A DNA stretch of 64,000 bases. It comes from Gp6-AA40 sp035263125. Lineage in GTDB: Bacteria; Acidobacteriota; Vicinamibacteria; Vicinamibacterales; UBA2999. Positions within the stretch are counted from its first letter, which is position 1. Every line of letters begins with the position of its first letter. Location: positions 7,506 through 71,505 of the forward strand of contig DATFRP010000381.1 in assembly GCA_035263125.1 (NCBI GenBank). The letters are read 5' to 3'. The notes beneath the pieces were generated by a model. The model made no database searches, was not told the origin of the DNA, and was given only the letters and a program-made list of their open reading frames with translations. The translations under genes and the position numbers were made by a program. Positions 24,280 through 34,133 of this stretch are shown piece after piece.

Positions 24280-27141
24280 TTGTCAACGGTTCGGATCTAC
24301 AAAGTCGCGGAGCTACTCGATACGACGAGCCAGGAAGTGCTCGCGCTGTTGAAGCGCGATCACGGCATCGAGCTGAAGAGCGCGTCGAGTACGATCGAAG
24401 AGGTCGTCGCGCGTTCATTCGTCGAGCGCGTCGCGCGACAGCGTGGCATTTCCTTGCCAGGCGGTGACATGTTCGCTGAGCATGCCGCGCCCGGCAAAGG
24501 AGGACCCAAGAAGGCGCAGCCGCCGAAGAAGACCGAAGCGCCGAAGCCGACCGTTCCTGTGCTTGGTCCGCCGCGCCTCGTCAAGACGGTGAGGCCGGTG
24601 GCGCCCGCTGCCGAAGCTCCGGCCGCACCTGCTCCCCCGCCCCCCGCGCCAGCTCCAGTTGCCGTTGAACCGCCGGTCGTCGAAGCGCCGGCGCCGCCGG
24701 CCCACGTTCCGCCGCCCCCGCCGCCGCCCGAGCCCGAACCGGTACCGGTTGCCGCCGCCCCAGCTCCGGTCGAAGAAGAAGTGGCACCGCCACCGCCGCC
24801 GCCACCTGCGGTCGAAGAGGCCGAGCCGGCGGCTGTCGAACCTGCGCACGAACCGCAACTCGTGGCCGCGCAGCCGACGCCAGCGCAAGCACCGGGACGA
24901 TTCGTACCGCCCACGATTCGACTTCGTATCGAGGAGCCGGGTCAGACCCCGCAACCCGCGCGTCCCTTGACACCGGCAAAGCGGCCGCAGGTCTCGCAGC
25001 CCCGTATGGTGCAGCCGCCGCCTGCCACTCCTCCGGTATCCGGCAGCAGGACGGGGCAACCCGCAAGCGCGAAGTCAGCGCCCCCTGGCGCTCAGCGCAC
25101 GGGCACACCCGGTCAACCGCGAGCCCCGTACTCACCGCTTCGGCCGACCACGCCCAGCATGATTGGCGGACCGAGGCCGCTGCCCTCGCAACCGATCCGT
25201 GCACAACAGCCGCAACAGGCGCGTCCGGGAATGCCACCGCAGCCCGGGCAACGGCCGCCCCTTGGACAGCCTCGGCCGCCTGCAGGTCAGATGCGACCGG
25301 CGCCACGACCCGCGCAGCCGCGACGCGAACGACCGTCTGCGCCCATGGCGCCGGCAATGCCGGCCGCTCCTCCACCGATCACACGGACGATCACGCTCGC
25401 CGAAGGCATGACGGTGAAGGATCTCGCCGACAAGCTCGATGTGCGCGTGAAGGATGTCCTCGCCAAGCTGTTGATGAAGCGCATGATGATGACCATCAAC
25501 AGCACGCTGGATGTCGAAACCGCCAAGGACATCGCGCGCGAGTTCGGGGCCGACATCGAGATTCGAAGCTTCGAGGAAGAGCTCGTTGCCGAGGCCGACG
25601 AGTCGAAGCCCGAGGACATGAAGTCGCGTGCGCCGGTGGTGACGGTCATGGGCCACGTCGAACACGGCAAGACGTCGCTGCTCGACGCGATCCGTGAAAC
25701 CAAAGTGGCGGAGCGCGAAGCGGGCGGCATCACGCAGCACATCGGCGCGTATCACGTCGATGTCGGCGACGGCCGCAGCGTCGTGTTCCTGGATACGCCT
25801 GGCCACGAGGCCTTCACGCTGATGCGCGCTCGCGGCGCCAAGGTCACTGACGTAGTCGTACTCGTCGTCGCTGCCGACGACGGCGTCATGCCGCAGACGC
25901 GTGAGGCCATCGATCACGCGCGCGCCGCCAACGTGCCGATCGTGGTGGCGATCAACAAGATCGACAAGCCGGGCTCCAATCCCGACAACGTCAAGCGCGA
26001 GCTCGCCGAACTGAATCTCGTGCCTGAAGACTGGGGCGGCCAGACGGTCATGGTGCCCGTGTCGGCGAAGAAGCGGCAGAATCTCGATCAGCTGCTCGAG
26101 ATGATCCTGCTGTCGACGGACATCCTCGAGCTCAAGGCGAACCCCAAACGGAGTGCGTCGGGCGCGGTACTCGAAGCCAAGCTCGATCGCGGGCGCGGTC
26201 CGGTTGCCACCGTCCTGGTGCAGGACGGCACGCTCAACGTCGGCGACAACTTCATCGCCGGACCGGTCGTCGGCAAGGTGCGCGCGCTCATCGACGATCG
26301 TGGTCGCTCGGTGAAGTTGGCGGGCCCGGCAACGCCGGTCGAAGTGCTCGGGCTCACCAGCCTGCCCCAGCCGGGCGATCCCTTCCAGACGGTTGCCGAC
26401 GCCGCCAAGGCGCGTCAGATCGCGACCTTCCGTCAGGCGCAGGCAAAGGAGCGCGCGCTCGGCGCGAAAGGCGGACGGCTCACCCTCGAGTCGCTCAAAG
26501 AGCAGATCGCCGAAGGCGGCGTGAAGGAGCTGCCGCTCATCGTCAAGGCCGACGTGCAGGGCTCGGCGGAAGTGCTCGCCGACACGCTCACGAAGCTGTC
26601 CGACGACAAGGTCAAGATCCGCATCATCCGCTCGGGCGTCGGCGCCATCAACGAATCGGACGTGCTGCTCGCGTCGGCCTCCAACGCGATCATCATCGGG
26701 TTCAACGTGCGGCCCGATCGCAACGCGCAGGAGATGGCCGAGCGCGAGGAGATCGACATCCGGCTGCACTCGGTCATCTACAACGTGACCGAGGAAATCA
26801 AGAAGAGCATGGCGGGGCTGCTCGAGCCGACGTTCAAGGAAGTCCGCATCGGCACCGCGGAGATTCGAGAGGTGTTCCGCGTGCCGAAGGTCGGGTCGAT
26901 CGCCGGTTGCATGGTCCTCGATGGCCGGATCACGCGCGCGGGCGAGACGCAGGCACGACTGCTGCGCGACAACGTCGTGGTCTTCGAGGGCAAGATCGGG
27001 TCGCTGCGCCGTTTCAAAGACGACGTGAGCGAGGTCAAGTCCGGCTTCGAGTGCGGCATCGGCCTGCAGAACTACAACGACGTCAAGGTCGGCGATGTGA
27101 TCGAAGTGTTCACCATGGAGCGCGTCGCCGTCACTGCCTAG
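24280..27141 (+). CDS. infB: Translation initiation factor IF-2
   Basis: 953 aa from TTG 24280 with GAGGGA about ten bases upstream; the first residues STVRIYKVAELLD are the normal IF2_N start, so longer starts are rejected. Order: IF2_N (1-50), a Pro/Ala/Arg-rich linker (about 80-365), a second IF2_N (about 369-430), GTPase G domain, then domains II, III and C2. G1 reads GHVEHGKT (458-465): E461 replaces the Asp of the usual GHVDHGKT. G3 DTPGHEAF, G4 NKIDKPG and G5 SAKK are normal. It brings fMet-tRNA to the 30S subunit. The linker explains the great length. Confidence 0.95.
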   Translation: MSTVRIYKVAELLDTTSQEVLALLKRDHGIELKSASSTIEEVVARSFVERVARQRGISLPGGDMFAEHAAPGKGGPKKAQPPKKTEAPKPTVPVLGPPRLVKTVRPVAPAAEAPAAPAPPPPAPAPVAVEPPVVEAPAPPAHVPPPPPPPEPEPVPVAAAPAPVEEEVAPPPPPPPAVEEAEPAAVEPAHEPQLVAAQPTPAQAPGRFVPPTIRLRIEEPGQTPQPARPLTPAKRPQVSQPRMVQPPPATPPVSGSRTGQPASAKSAPPGAQRTGTPGQPRAPYSPLRPTTPSMIGGPRPLPSQPIRAQQPQQARPGMPPQPGQRPPLGQPRPPAGQMRPAPRPAQPRRERPSAPMAPAMPAAPPPITRTITLAEGMTVKDLADKLDVRVKDVLAKLLMKRMMMTINSTLDVETAKDIAREFGADIEIRSFEEELVAEADESKPEDMKSRAPVVTVMGHVEHGKTSLLDAIRETKVAEREAGGITQHIGAYHVDVGDGRSVVFLDTPGHEAFTLMRARGAKVTDVVVLVVAADDGVMPQTREAIDHARAANVPIVVAINKIDKPGSNPDNVKRELAELNLVPEDWGGQTVMVPVSAKKRQNLDQLLEMILLSTDILELKANPKRSASGAVLEAKLDRGRGPVATVLVQDGTLNVGDNFIAGPVVGKVRALIDDRGRSVKLAGPATPVEVLGLTSLPQPGDPFQTVADAAKARQIATFRQAQAKERALGAKGGRLTLESLKEQIAEGGVKELPLIVKADVQGSAEVLADTLTKLSDDKVKIRIIRSGVGAINESDVLLASASNAIIIGFNVRPDRNAQEMAEREEIDIRLHSVIYNVTEEIKKSMAGLLEPTFKEVRIGTAEIREVFRVPKVGSIAGCMVLDGRITRAGETQARLLRDNVVVFEGKIGSLRRFKDDVSEVKSGFECGIGLQNYNDVKVGDVIEVFTMERVAVTA

Positions 27142-27144
27142 CGC

Positions 27145-27426
27145 GTGCGTATCGCCGTTCTCCACGTCGAGCTTTACCTTCCGTACGCGCAGTCGCTGAA
27201 GGACAAGCGCATGGTGCTGCGGCGAGTGAAGGATCGCCTGCAGAAGTTCAACGTCGCCGTCGCCGAAGTGGATCATCACGACGTCTGGCAGCGATCCACG
27301 CTCGGGATCGTGGCGATTTCGACGACGACCGAACACGTTGAGCAGTCACTGGGCGCGGCCGTCGACGAGATCGATCGCGTCGAGCCAGGGTTGGTCACGA
27401 GGACTGAGATAGAGTTTCTGATGTAA
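27145..27426 (+). CDS. DUF503 (YlxP-like) family protein
   Basis: 93 aa, start GTG 27145 only three bases after the infB stop. The sequence IAVLHVELYLPYAQSLKDKR followed by VAVAEVDHHDVWQRSTLGIVAIS is the DUF503 signature. Members are small alpha/beta proteins always found between infB and rbfA in Gram-positive, acidobacterial and related genomes. A role in ribosome assembly is assumed from context and not shown. The stop codon is inside the first arm of a palindrome. Confidence 0.9.
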   Translation: MRIAVLHVELYLPYAQSLKDKRMVLRRVKDRLQKFNVAVAEVDHHDVWQRSTLGIVAISTTTEHVEQSLGAAVDEIDRVEPGLVTRTEIEFLM

Positions 27427-27480
27427 TGGGGTCGGGAGTCATTTCCCGAGAAGCCGTGAAATGACTCCCGACCCCATTAC
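27423..27480. repeat. Perfect GGGGTCGGGAGTCATTT palindrome (copy 1)
   Basis: A perfect 23-base inverted repeat: arm 27423-27445 (core GGGGTCGGGAGTCATTT), 12-base loop, arm 27458-27480. It overlaps the stop codon of the DUF503 gene and ends 19 bases before the rbfA start. The second arm contains an ATG in frame with rbfA. The same core occurs at 46715-46785. Confidence 0.9.
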
Positions 27481-27499
27481 GTTTCTGCAGTACAACGTC

Positions 27500-27994
27500 A
27501 TGGCACAAGGCCACCGTCCCGATCGCGTCGGCGAAGAGATTCGCCAGGAACTCAGCGAACTGATCAGCCGCGGCGGAGTCCACGATCCGGGGATCGGCTT
27601 CATCACGCTGACGCGGGTGAAGGTGTCGCCCGATCTGCAGGTGGCGCGGGTGTTCTACACGACGATGGGAGATGCCACGGCGCGGCGCGAGACCGCGAAG
27701 GCGCTCGAGCGGGCGACGCCGTTCTTCCGCCGTCATATCGGCGGCCAGCTGCGACTCCGACGCGTGCCCGAACTGGAATTCCGCTTCGACGAATCGATCG
27801 CCAATCAGGATCGCATCGAGCAGATCCTGCGCGGCCTCCACGAAGAAGAGGCGCAGCGTGCCGTGGACCGGGCCGATTCGAAGCAGACGGCCGACGATGC
27901 CGGGTCCAAACCTCTCGACGATGCTCGGGGTGCCCAGAGCGATAGCCGAAGGGCAGAACAGGACCCGGCCTACAGTGATGACAAGCGTGGCTGA
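27500..27994 (+). CDS. rbfA: 30S ribosome-binding factor RbfA
   Basis: 164 aa from ATG 27500 (MAQGHRPDRVGEEIRQELSE, the normal start). A longer start at 27461 lies inside the palindrome arm. KH-like fold: GIGFITLTRVKVSPDLQVAR followed by VFYTTMGD, then LRLRRVPELEFRFDESI. The RNA-binding AxG-type kink is in the family position. RbfA is usually about 120-130 aa. Here residues after about 120 are a low-complexity tail, part of which (from residue 134) is coded by a REP-like hairpin. The tail overlaps the next gene by 17 bases. Role: late 16S rRNA 5'-end maturation. Confidence 0.92.
   Translation: MAQGHRPDRVGEEIRQELSELISRGGVHDPGIGFITLTRVKVSPDLQVARVFYTTMGDATARRETAKALERATPFFRRHIGGQLRLRRVPELEFRFDESIANQDRIEQILRGLHEEEAQRAVDRADSKQTADDAGSKPLDDARGAQSDSRRAEQDPAYSDDKRG
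27899..27973 (-). repeat. REP-like branched hairpin in the rbfA 3' end (GTAG copy 6)
   Basis: GCCGGGTCC (27899-27907) pairs perfectly with GGACCCGGC (27961-27969), which is followed by CTAC (GTAG on the minus strand). An inner stem TGCCC/GGGCA sits at 27931-27955. The stretch AGAACAGGACCCGGCCTAC closely matches the rimO copy. It is read in frame as the C-terminal tail of RbfA. Confidence 0.65.
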
Positions 27995-29000
27995 GGACAC
28001 ACAGGCGAAGATCGCCGAGGTCATCCACGCGCGACAGCGGTTCGTGATCGCCTCCCACACCAGACCCGACGGCGACGCGGTCGGATCGTCGCTCGCGATG
28101 GCGTTCGCGCTGCGACATCTCGGCAAGCACGCACGCGTCGTCAGTCGCGACGTGCCCCCGTCGCCGATGCTGGTGTTCCCGGGTGTGCTCGGAATCGAAG
28201 TGACCGAACGCGTCGACGACCCGGGCGACGCGGTCATCATCATGGAGTGCGGCGATCTCAAGCGCACCGGCATCGAAGGCCTCGAGCATGGGTTCGTGAT
28301 CAACATCGATCACCATCCAGGCAACACGATGTACGGGGCGATGAACTGGTTCGACCTGTCCGCGGCGGCATGCGGCGAGATGGTCTTCGATCTCGTGCGG
28401 ACGCTCGGCGTGCCCTTGACACAGGAGATCGCGACCCACGTCTACATCGCGATCCTCACCGACACCGGCTCGTTCCACTACTCGAACATCACGCCGCGCA
28501 CGTTCGACATCTGCCGGCAATGCATGGAGGCTGGCGTCAACCCGCCCGCGGTTGCGCGCAGCATCTTCGACAGCAACAATCTCGGACGACTCAAGCTGTT
28601 TGGAGCGGTGCTGAGCCGCATGCAGCTCGATGCCTCGTCCCGAATTGCGACGCTGTACGTGGATCAGCAGCTGGCGCGCGAATCCGGCGGCACGTACGAG
28701 GACACCGAAGGGCTGATCAATCTGCCGCTCACCGTCAAAGAGATCCTCGCAGTCGTGTTCTTCAAAGAACAGGGACCGGGCGACTGGCGTGTCAGTCTGC
28801 GTTCCAAGGGCGATATCGACGTCAACGCGATTGCCAAGGAGTTCGGCGGCGGCGGCCACAAGAATGCCTCTGGCTGCGGCGCCAACGGAGAGCTGCGCGC
28901 GCTGAAGGTGATGTTCGAGCAACGATTGAGCGACGCGATCGTGCGCACACAACAGGCCTCAGGGCCCAGGCCTCAGGCCTCAGGGCTGGGCCAGGCCTGA
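27978..29000 (+). CDS. nrnA: DHH/DHHA1 phosphoesterase, NrnA-like oligoribonuclease/pAp phosphatase
   Basis: 340 aa. The DHH domain has TRPDGDAVGSS (metal ligands D31, D33), VIIMECGD and INIDHHPGN (D111, H112, H113). The DHHA1 domain near the C-terminus has EFGGGGHKNASGCG. The set is that of NrnA-type enzymes, which degrade short RNA oligonucleotides and dephosphorylate pAp. The position between rbfA and truB is the classic one. The last 15 or so residues (GPRPQASGLGQA) come from the CAGGCCTCAGGGC repeat element that has overrun the gene's end. Confidence 0.88.
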   Translation: MTSVAEDTQAKIAEVIHARQRFVIASHTRPDGDAVGSSLAMAFALRHLGKHARVVSRDVPPSPMLVFPGVLGIEVTERVDDPGDAVIIMECGDLKRTGIEGLEHGFVINIDHHPGNTMYGAMNWFDLSAAACGEMVFDLVRTLGVPLTQEIATHVYIAILTDTGSFHYSNITPRTFDICRQCMEAGVNPPAVARSIFDSNNLGRLKLFGAVLSRMQLDASSRIATLYVDQQLARESGGTYEDTEGLINLPLTVKEILAVVFFKEQGPGDWRVSLRSKGDIDVNAIAKEFGGGGHKNASGCGANGELRALKVMFEQRLSDAIVRTQQASGPRPQASGLGQA

Positions 29001-29044
29001 GGCCTCGCCCCGGGCATGAGCTGAGGCCTGAGCCCTGAGGCCTG
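28953..29044. repeat. CAGGCCTCAGGGC-word inverted repeat element (copy 2)
   Basis: Left arm with CAGGCCTCAGGGCCCAGG and repeats (28953-28994). Right arm CTGAGGCCTGAGCCCTGAGG and neighbours (about 28996-29044). It supplies the last codons and the stop of nrnA and ends seven bases before the truB ATG. Confidence 0.85.
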
Positions 29045-29051
29045 CTCTTCT

Positions 29052-29954
29052 ATGGACGGAGTTCTCGTCGTCGACAAGCCTGCGGGGCTCACTTCACACG
29101 ATGTCGTCGTCGTTGCTCGCCGCTGTCTCGGCGAACCGCACATCGGTCACACCGGAACGCTCGACCCGCTGGCAACCGGCGTGCTTCCGCTCGCGTGCGG
29201 TCAGGCCACGCGACTCATTCGATTTCTGACCGCGTCGGACAAAGAGTACGACGCGGGCATCAGGTTCGGGCTGACGACGGACTCCTTCGATATCACAGGA
29301 CACGAGACGAGCCGCTCCAACGCTGTGTCGACGCGTGAAGCCGTCGATCGCGCGCTCGGCTCGCTGCGCGGCGAGTATCTGCAGACGCCGCCTGCCTATT
29401 CGGCCAAGAAGGTTGCCGGCGAACGCGCATACGTGCTGGCTCGGCGACGTGAAGAGGTCCGCCTCGAACAGGTACCGGTGCGCGTGTCGCGCGCGGAGGT
29501 GCTGGCGTTCGACGGGGCGACGGCACGCATTGGCATCGCGTGCTCGGCCGGCTTCTACGTCCGTGCGTTCGCGCATGCGCTCGGCGAACTGGTCGGCACC
29601 GGAGCGTGCCTCGAGTCGCTTCGACGAACGCGCAGCGGCGAGTTCGGTCTCGACGACGCGATCGATCTCGAGCGCCTGCAGTCGGGACGCGACGCCTGGG
29701 CGGAACGATTGATTCCGATCGAGCGCCTGCTGACCGGCTTTCCGGCCACGACGCTGACCGACGAGGGGCGGCGCCGGGTCTCGCACGGCCAGGACGTGCT
29801 CGACATACACCTGTCGAAAAAGGTGGGCAAGATCAGCCTCGAAGGGGCGCCGCCGCTCTGGATACGCCTGCTGGATACCGAGGGCCGGCTCGTCGCACTG
29901 GCGACCGCGGGAACGAGTGCAGGTTCTTTGCACCCGACGGTGGTCCTGATTTAA
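29052..29954 (+). CDS. truB: tRNA pseudouridine synthase B
   Basis: 300 aa. It makes pseudouridine 55 in the T-loop of tRNAs. VLVVDKPAGLTSHDVV at the start. The catalytic Asp is D38 in GHTGTLDPLATGVLPL. Then the YDAGIRFGLTTDSFD strand, TPPAYSAKKVAGERAY and a C-terminal PUA-like part (WIRLLDTEGRLVALA). Typical length. The ribosome binding site must lie inside or at the edge of the repeat element just upstream, which is pyrimidine-rich (TGCTCTTCT), so translation may be weak or coupled. ribF, often found after truB, is absent. Confidence 0.95.
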   Translation: MDGVLVVDKPAGLTSHDVVVVARRCLGEPHIGHTGTLDPLATGVLPLACGQATRLIRFLTASDKEYDAGIRFGLTTDSFDITGHETSRSNAVSTREAVDRALGSLRGEYLQTPPAYSAKKVAGERAYVLARRREEVRLEQVPVRVSRAEVLAFDGATARIGIACSAGFYVRAFAHALGELVGTGACLESLRRTRSGEFGLDDAIDLERLQSGRDAWAERLIPIERLLTGFPATTLTDEGRRRVSHGQDVLDIHLSKKVGKISLEGAPPLWIRLLDTEGRLVALATAGTSAGSLHPTVVLI

Positions 29955-29957
29955 AAT
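29928..29957 (+). promoter_or_regulatory. Promoter of rpsO-pnp
   Basis: TTGCAC (29928-29933), 18-base spacer, TAAAAT (29952-29957), overlapping the end of truB. It would give an rpsO leader of about 105 bases, so the ribosomal gene can be expressed apart from the long operon. Confidence 0.5.
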
Positions 29958-29963
29958 CAATCG

Positions 29964-30068
29964 TTTAAGGGAACAGGAGATTCCCCACAGTACGGCGGCT
30001 CGGTGGTTCGACAACGGGTGTTCAGCCCGGCTCGAGCAGGTTCTGAGCCGTTCGTGAAGGAGCCATCA
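29964..30068 (+). promoter_or_regulatory. Possible S15 autoregulatory leader of rpsO
   Basis: The leader contains a hairpin CGGCTC (30028-30033) with GAGCCG (30045-30050) just before the AAGGAG ribosome binding site at 30057-30062. Further GC-rich segments upstream (GGCGGCTCGGTGG) could compete with it. In many bacteria S15 binds its own leader and blocks translation. That this leader does so is an inference from position and structure only. Confidence 0.4.
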
Positions 30069-30338
30069 GTGGCACTGACCAGGGATCGTAAGAGCGGAAT
30101 CATCGGCTCGTACAAAACTCACGACGGCGATACCGGATCGCCGGAAGTCCAGGTGGCGCTCCTCAGCGAGCGCATCAACTACCTGACGGAACACTTCAAG
30201 GTTCACGCGAAGGACCACCACTCCCGCCGAGGCCTGTTGAAGCTGGTCGGCCAACGCCGCCGGCTGCTCGACTATCTCAAGAGCAAGGATTCGGATCGAT
30301 ACGCAGAGCTCATCCAGCGTCTCGGCATCCGGAAGTAA
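30069..30338 (+). CDS. rpsO: 30S ribosomal protein uS15
   Basis: 89 aa, exactly the family length, from GTG 30069 with AAGGAG six bases upstream. The sequence DTGSPEVQVALLSERINYLT, then KDHHSRRGLLKLVGQRRRLL, then YLKSKD is diagnostic. It binds the 16S rRNA central domain and organises platform assembly. A longer frame from 30003 is rejected. pnp follows after nine bases. Confidence 0.97.
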   Translation: MALTRDRKSGIIGSYKTHDGDTGSPEVQVALLSERINYLTEHFKVHAKDHHSRRGLLKLVGQRRRLLDYLKSKDSDRYAELIQRLGIRK

Positions 30339-30347
30339 CCGACGCAC

Positions 30348-32492
<2,145 letters not shown>

Positions 32493-32526
32493 CTGAGCCG
32501 GCAACCGCCGCCCCGTCGAGGTCGTC

Positions 32527-32532
32527 TAATAT
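32527..32532 (+). promoter_or_regulatory. -10 box for the cupredoxin gene
   Basis: TAATAT six bases before the ATG at 32539. A transcript would be leaderless or nearly so, and no Shine-Dalgarno is present. No convincing -35. Confidence 0.35.
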
Positions 32533-32538
32533 GATGTG

Positions 32539-32958
32539 ATGACACCGACGCGGCGGATGCTCGGACTGCTGCTCGGGGGCGCGGGCCTCATCGTAGGCGC
32601 ATCGCTGCACGCTCGTGCGCAGTCTGCGTCAGTTCGGCCGATCACTGCTCGACCTGACGCGCAAGACCAGGCGCCCAATCGGCGCGAATTCACGGTGACA
32701 GCGCGCGACTACCGTTTCTCGCCCGACCGCATCGAGGTCGGGCAGGACGACCTCGTCAAGCTCACGGTACAAAGCCAGGACGTAGCCTACAGCCTGGCTA
32801 TCAAGGAGTACCGTGTTTCACGACGGATTCCGGCGGGCGGCACGACGACAGTCGAGTTCCGGGCTGATCAGGTCGGGACGTTCAACTTCTATTGTGATTT
32901 GACGAGTGACGCCCGTCACGCCCAGATGATCGGCCATCTGGTCGTTCGTCCGCGCTAA
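32539..32958 (+). CDS. Secreted cupredoxin-like protein
   Basis: 139 aa from ATG 32539 (a GTG directly before it is also possible). Signal peptide RRMLGLLLGGAGLIVGASL ending HARAQ. The cupredoxin domain is about residues 50-138: FTVTARDYRFSPDRIEVGQD, then a strand, then FNFYCDLTSDARHAQMIGHL. The late ligand set of a copper site is present (C119, H127, M130). The first histidine, expected after the strand in a DxxHS pattern, is replaced by tyrosine (Y84 in DVAYSL), and the second cysteine of a CuA site is absent. It may therefore bind copper in an unusual way or not at all. It resembles cytochrome oxidase subunit II-like single domains. Confidence 0.7.
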   Translation: MTPTRRMLGLLLGGAGLIVGASLHARAQSASVRPITARPDAQDQAPNRREFTVTARDYRFSPDRIEVGQDDLVKLTVQSQDVAYSLAIKEYRVSRRIPAGGTTTVEFRADQVGTFNFYCDLTSDARHAQMIGHLVVRPR

Positions 32959-32969
32959 CCTGTGCGCTC

Positions 32970-32992
32970 GTAGAGGCCGCCTTCAGGCGGCC
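32970..32992 (+). repeat. GTAG-type REP hairpin (copy 7)
   Basis: GTAG (32970-32973), one base, stem GGCCGCC (32975-32981), loop TTCA, stem GGCGGCC (32986-32992). This is the cleanest copy in the window. It lies between the convergent cupredoxin and M48 protease genes. Confidence 0.8.
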
Positions 32993-33002
32993 CATCATCC
33001 GC

Positions 33003-34112
33003 TCAACCCGCTGACCACTGACGCGCGGCTTCTATCCGCGCCGATGTCGAGGGGTGCGTCGAGAAGAGCACACGCACGAGCCGCGACGGGTTTTCTTCAG
33101 CAAGGTTTTGTGCAGCGAGCCGCTTCATCGCGGTGATGAACGCCGACGGGTTGCGTGTCAGATCGAGCGCGTACCGGTCGGCTCGCCGCTCGTGAGCACG
33201 CGAGACGGCGTTCGCGATCGGCAGCAGCGTCAGTGAGACCGCGCCGGCCGCGAGAACGAGCAGCGGCAGTCCCGCCATATCGGCCTTCCCCTCGAGGCCG
33301 GCCCATGCCCCGAATCGCGTCAACGCGGCATCGGCCAGATAGAACCCCAGGGTAATCAGCACCGCCTCGAGCAGCACGCCCGACCAGATGTCGTGATGCA
33401 CGTGATGCGCGAGCTCGTGTGCGAGGATCACTTCGATCTCATCGTCGGTGTGATCGGCGAGCAGCGTGTCCGAGACCAGGATCCGACGCGTGCGGCCGAT
33501 TCCTGCGAGCGCGGCGTTGGCCTTCTTCGTGCGATCGCTGAGGCGCCACTCGAACACACCGAGCACACGCGCGCCCGCGCGGTCGGCCAGCGACAGCAAC
33601 CGCTCGCGCAGCGAGTCGCGCGCAAGCGGCTTGACCTCGTAGAACAGAGGCAGCAGAACGACCGGCGCGAGTTGTGCGAGCAGCACGAGGATCACCGTAA
33701 ACGTGACAGCCGCGCTCACCCACCATCGATCGGGGCTCCACTTCACGAGCGAGAGGACGATGAGCGCGGCACCAATCGAGAACACGATCCCGATCGCTGC
33801 CGCTTTGAGATGATTGATCCACCACTTCGCGGTGGTTTCCGTGGACAGCCCGTATCGTCGCTCGAGTGTCACACCAGCGTAGAAGGCCCACGGCAGCTGA
33901 ATCAGATCGAGCAGAGCAGCGAGCATGACGACGTAGGCCGCCACGGCAGGTATGAAGTGCCGACCCGCAAGCGCCATGGCTGTGTCGCGCAGAAGAACGG
34001 AGCCACCAGAGATCAGCAGGAGTATCAGGGACACCACCTGCACCGCCGCGCCCAGCACGGACGATCGTCGTTTGAGTCTCTGATATCTGGTGGCTTTGTC
34101 TTCGTTGAGCAT
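33003..34112 (-). CDS. M48 family integral membrane zinc protease (Ste24-like)
   Basis: 369 aa with several membrane segments before the catalytic part (VVSLILLLISGGSVLL, YVVMLAALLDLIQLPWAF, then IVFSIGAALIVLSLV). The zinc site is HELAHH (about 232-237), with the third ligand Glu in RAHERRADRYALDL. NAALAGIGRTRRILVSDTLL before it and LVRVLFSTHPSTSARIEA at the end are the Ste24/CAAX protease 1 pattern. It probably cleaves membrane or exported proteins in quality control. No lipidated CAAX substrate is evident in bacteria. Confidence 0.85.
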   Translation of the reverse strand: MLNEDKATRYQRLKRRSSVLGAAVQVVSLILLLISGGSVLLRDTAMALAGRHFIPAVAAYVVMLAALLDLIQLPWAFYAGVTLERRYGLSTETTAKWWINHLKAAAIGIVFSIGAALIVLSLVKWSPDRWWVSAAVTFTVILVLLAQLAPVVLLPLFYEVKPLARDSLRERLLSLADRAGARVLGVFEWRLSDRTKKANAALAGIGRTRRILVSDTLLADHTDDEIEVILAHELAHHVHHDIWSGVLLEAVLITLGFYLADAALTRFGAWAGLEGKADMAGLPLLVLAAGAVSLTLLPIANAVSRAHERRADRYALDLTRNPSAFITAMKRLAAQNLAEENPSRLVRVLFSTHPSTSARIEAARQWSAG

Positions 34113-34133
34113 CAGGACTGCATTAGCGCCGCA

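Noticed and set aside
25132..27336. A 734-codon open frame on the minus strand
   Set aside because: It lies opposite infB, is His/Asp/Arg-rich as expected for a GC-rich shadow, and shows no motif.
27461..27499. An upstream ATG that would extend rbfA by 13 codons
   Set aside because: It lies in the second arm of a perfect palindrome; the normal RbfA start MAQGHRPDRV is downstream.
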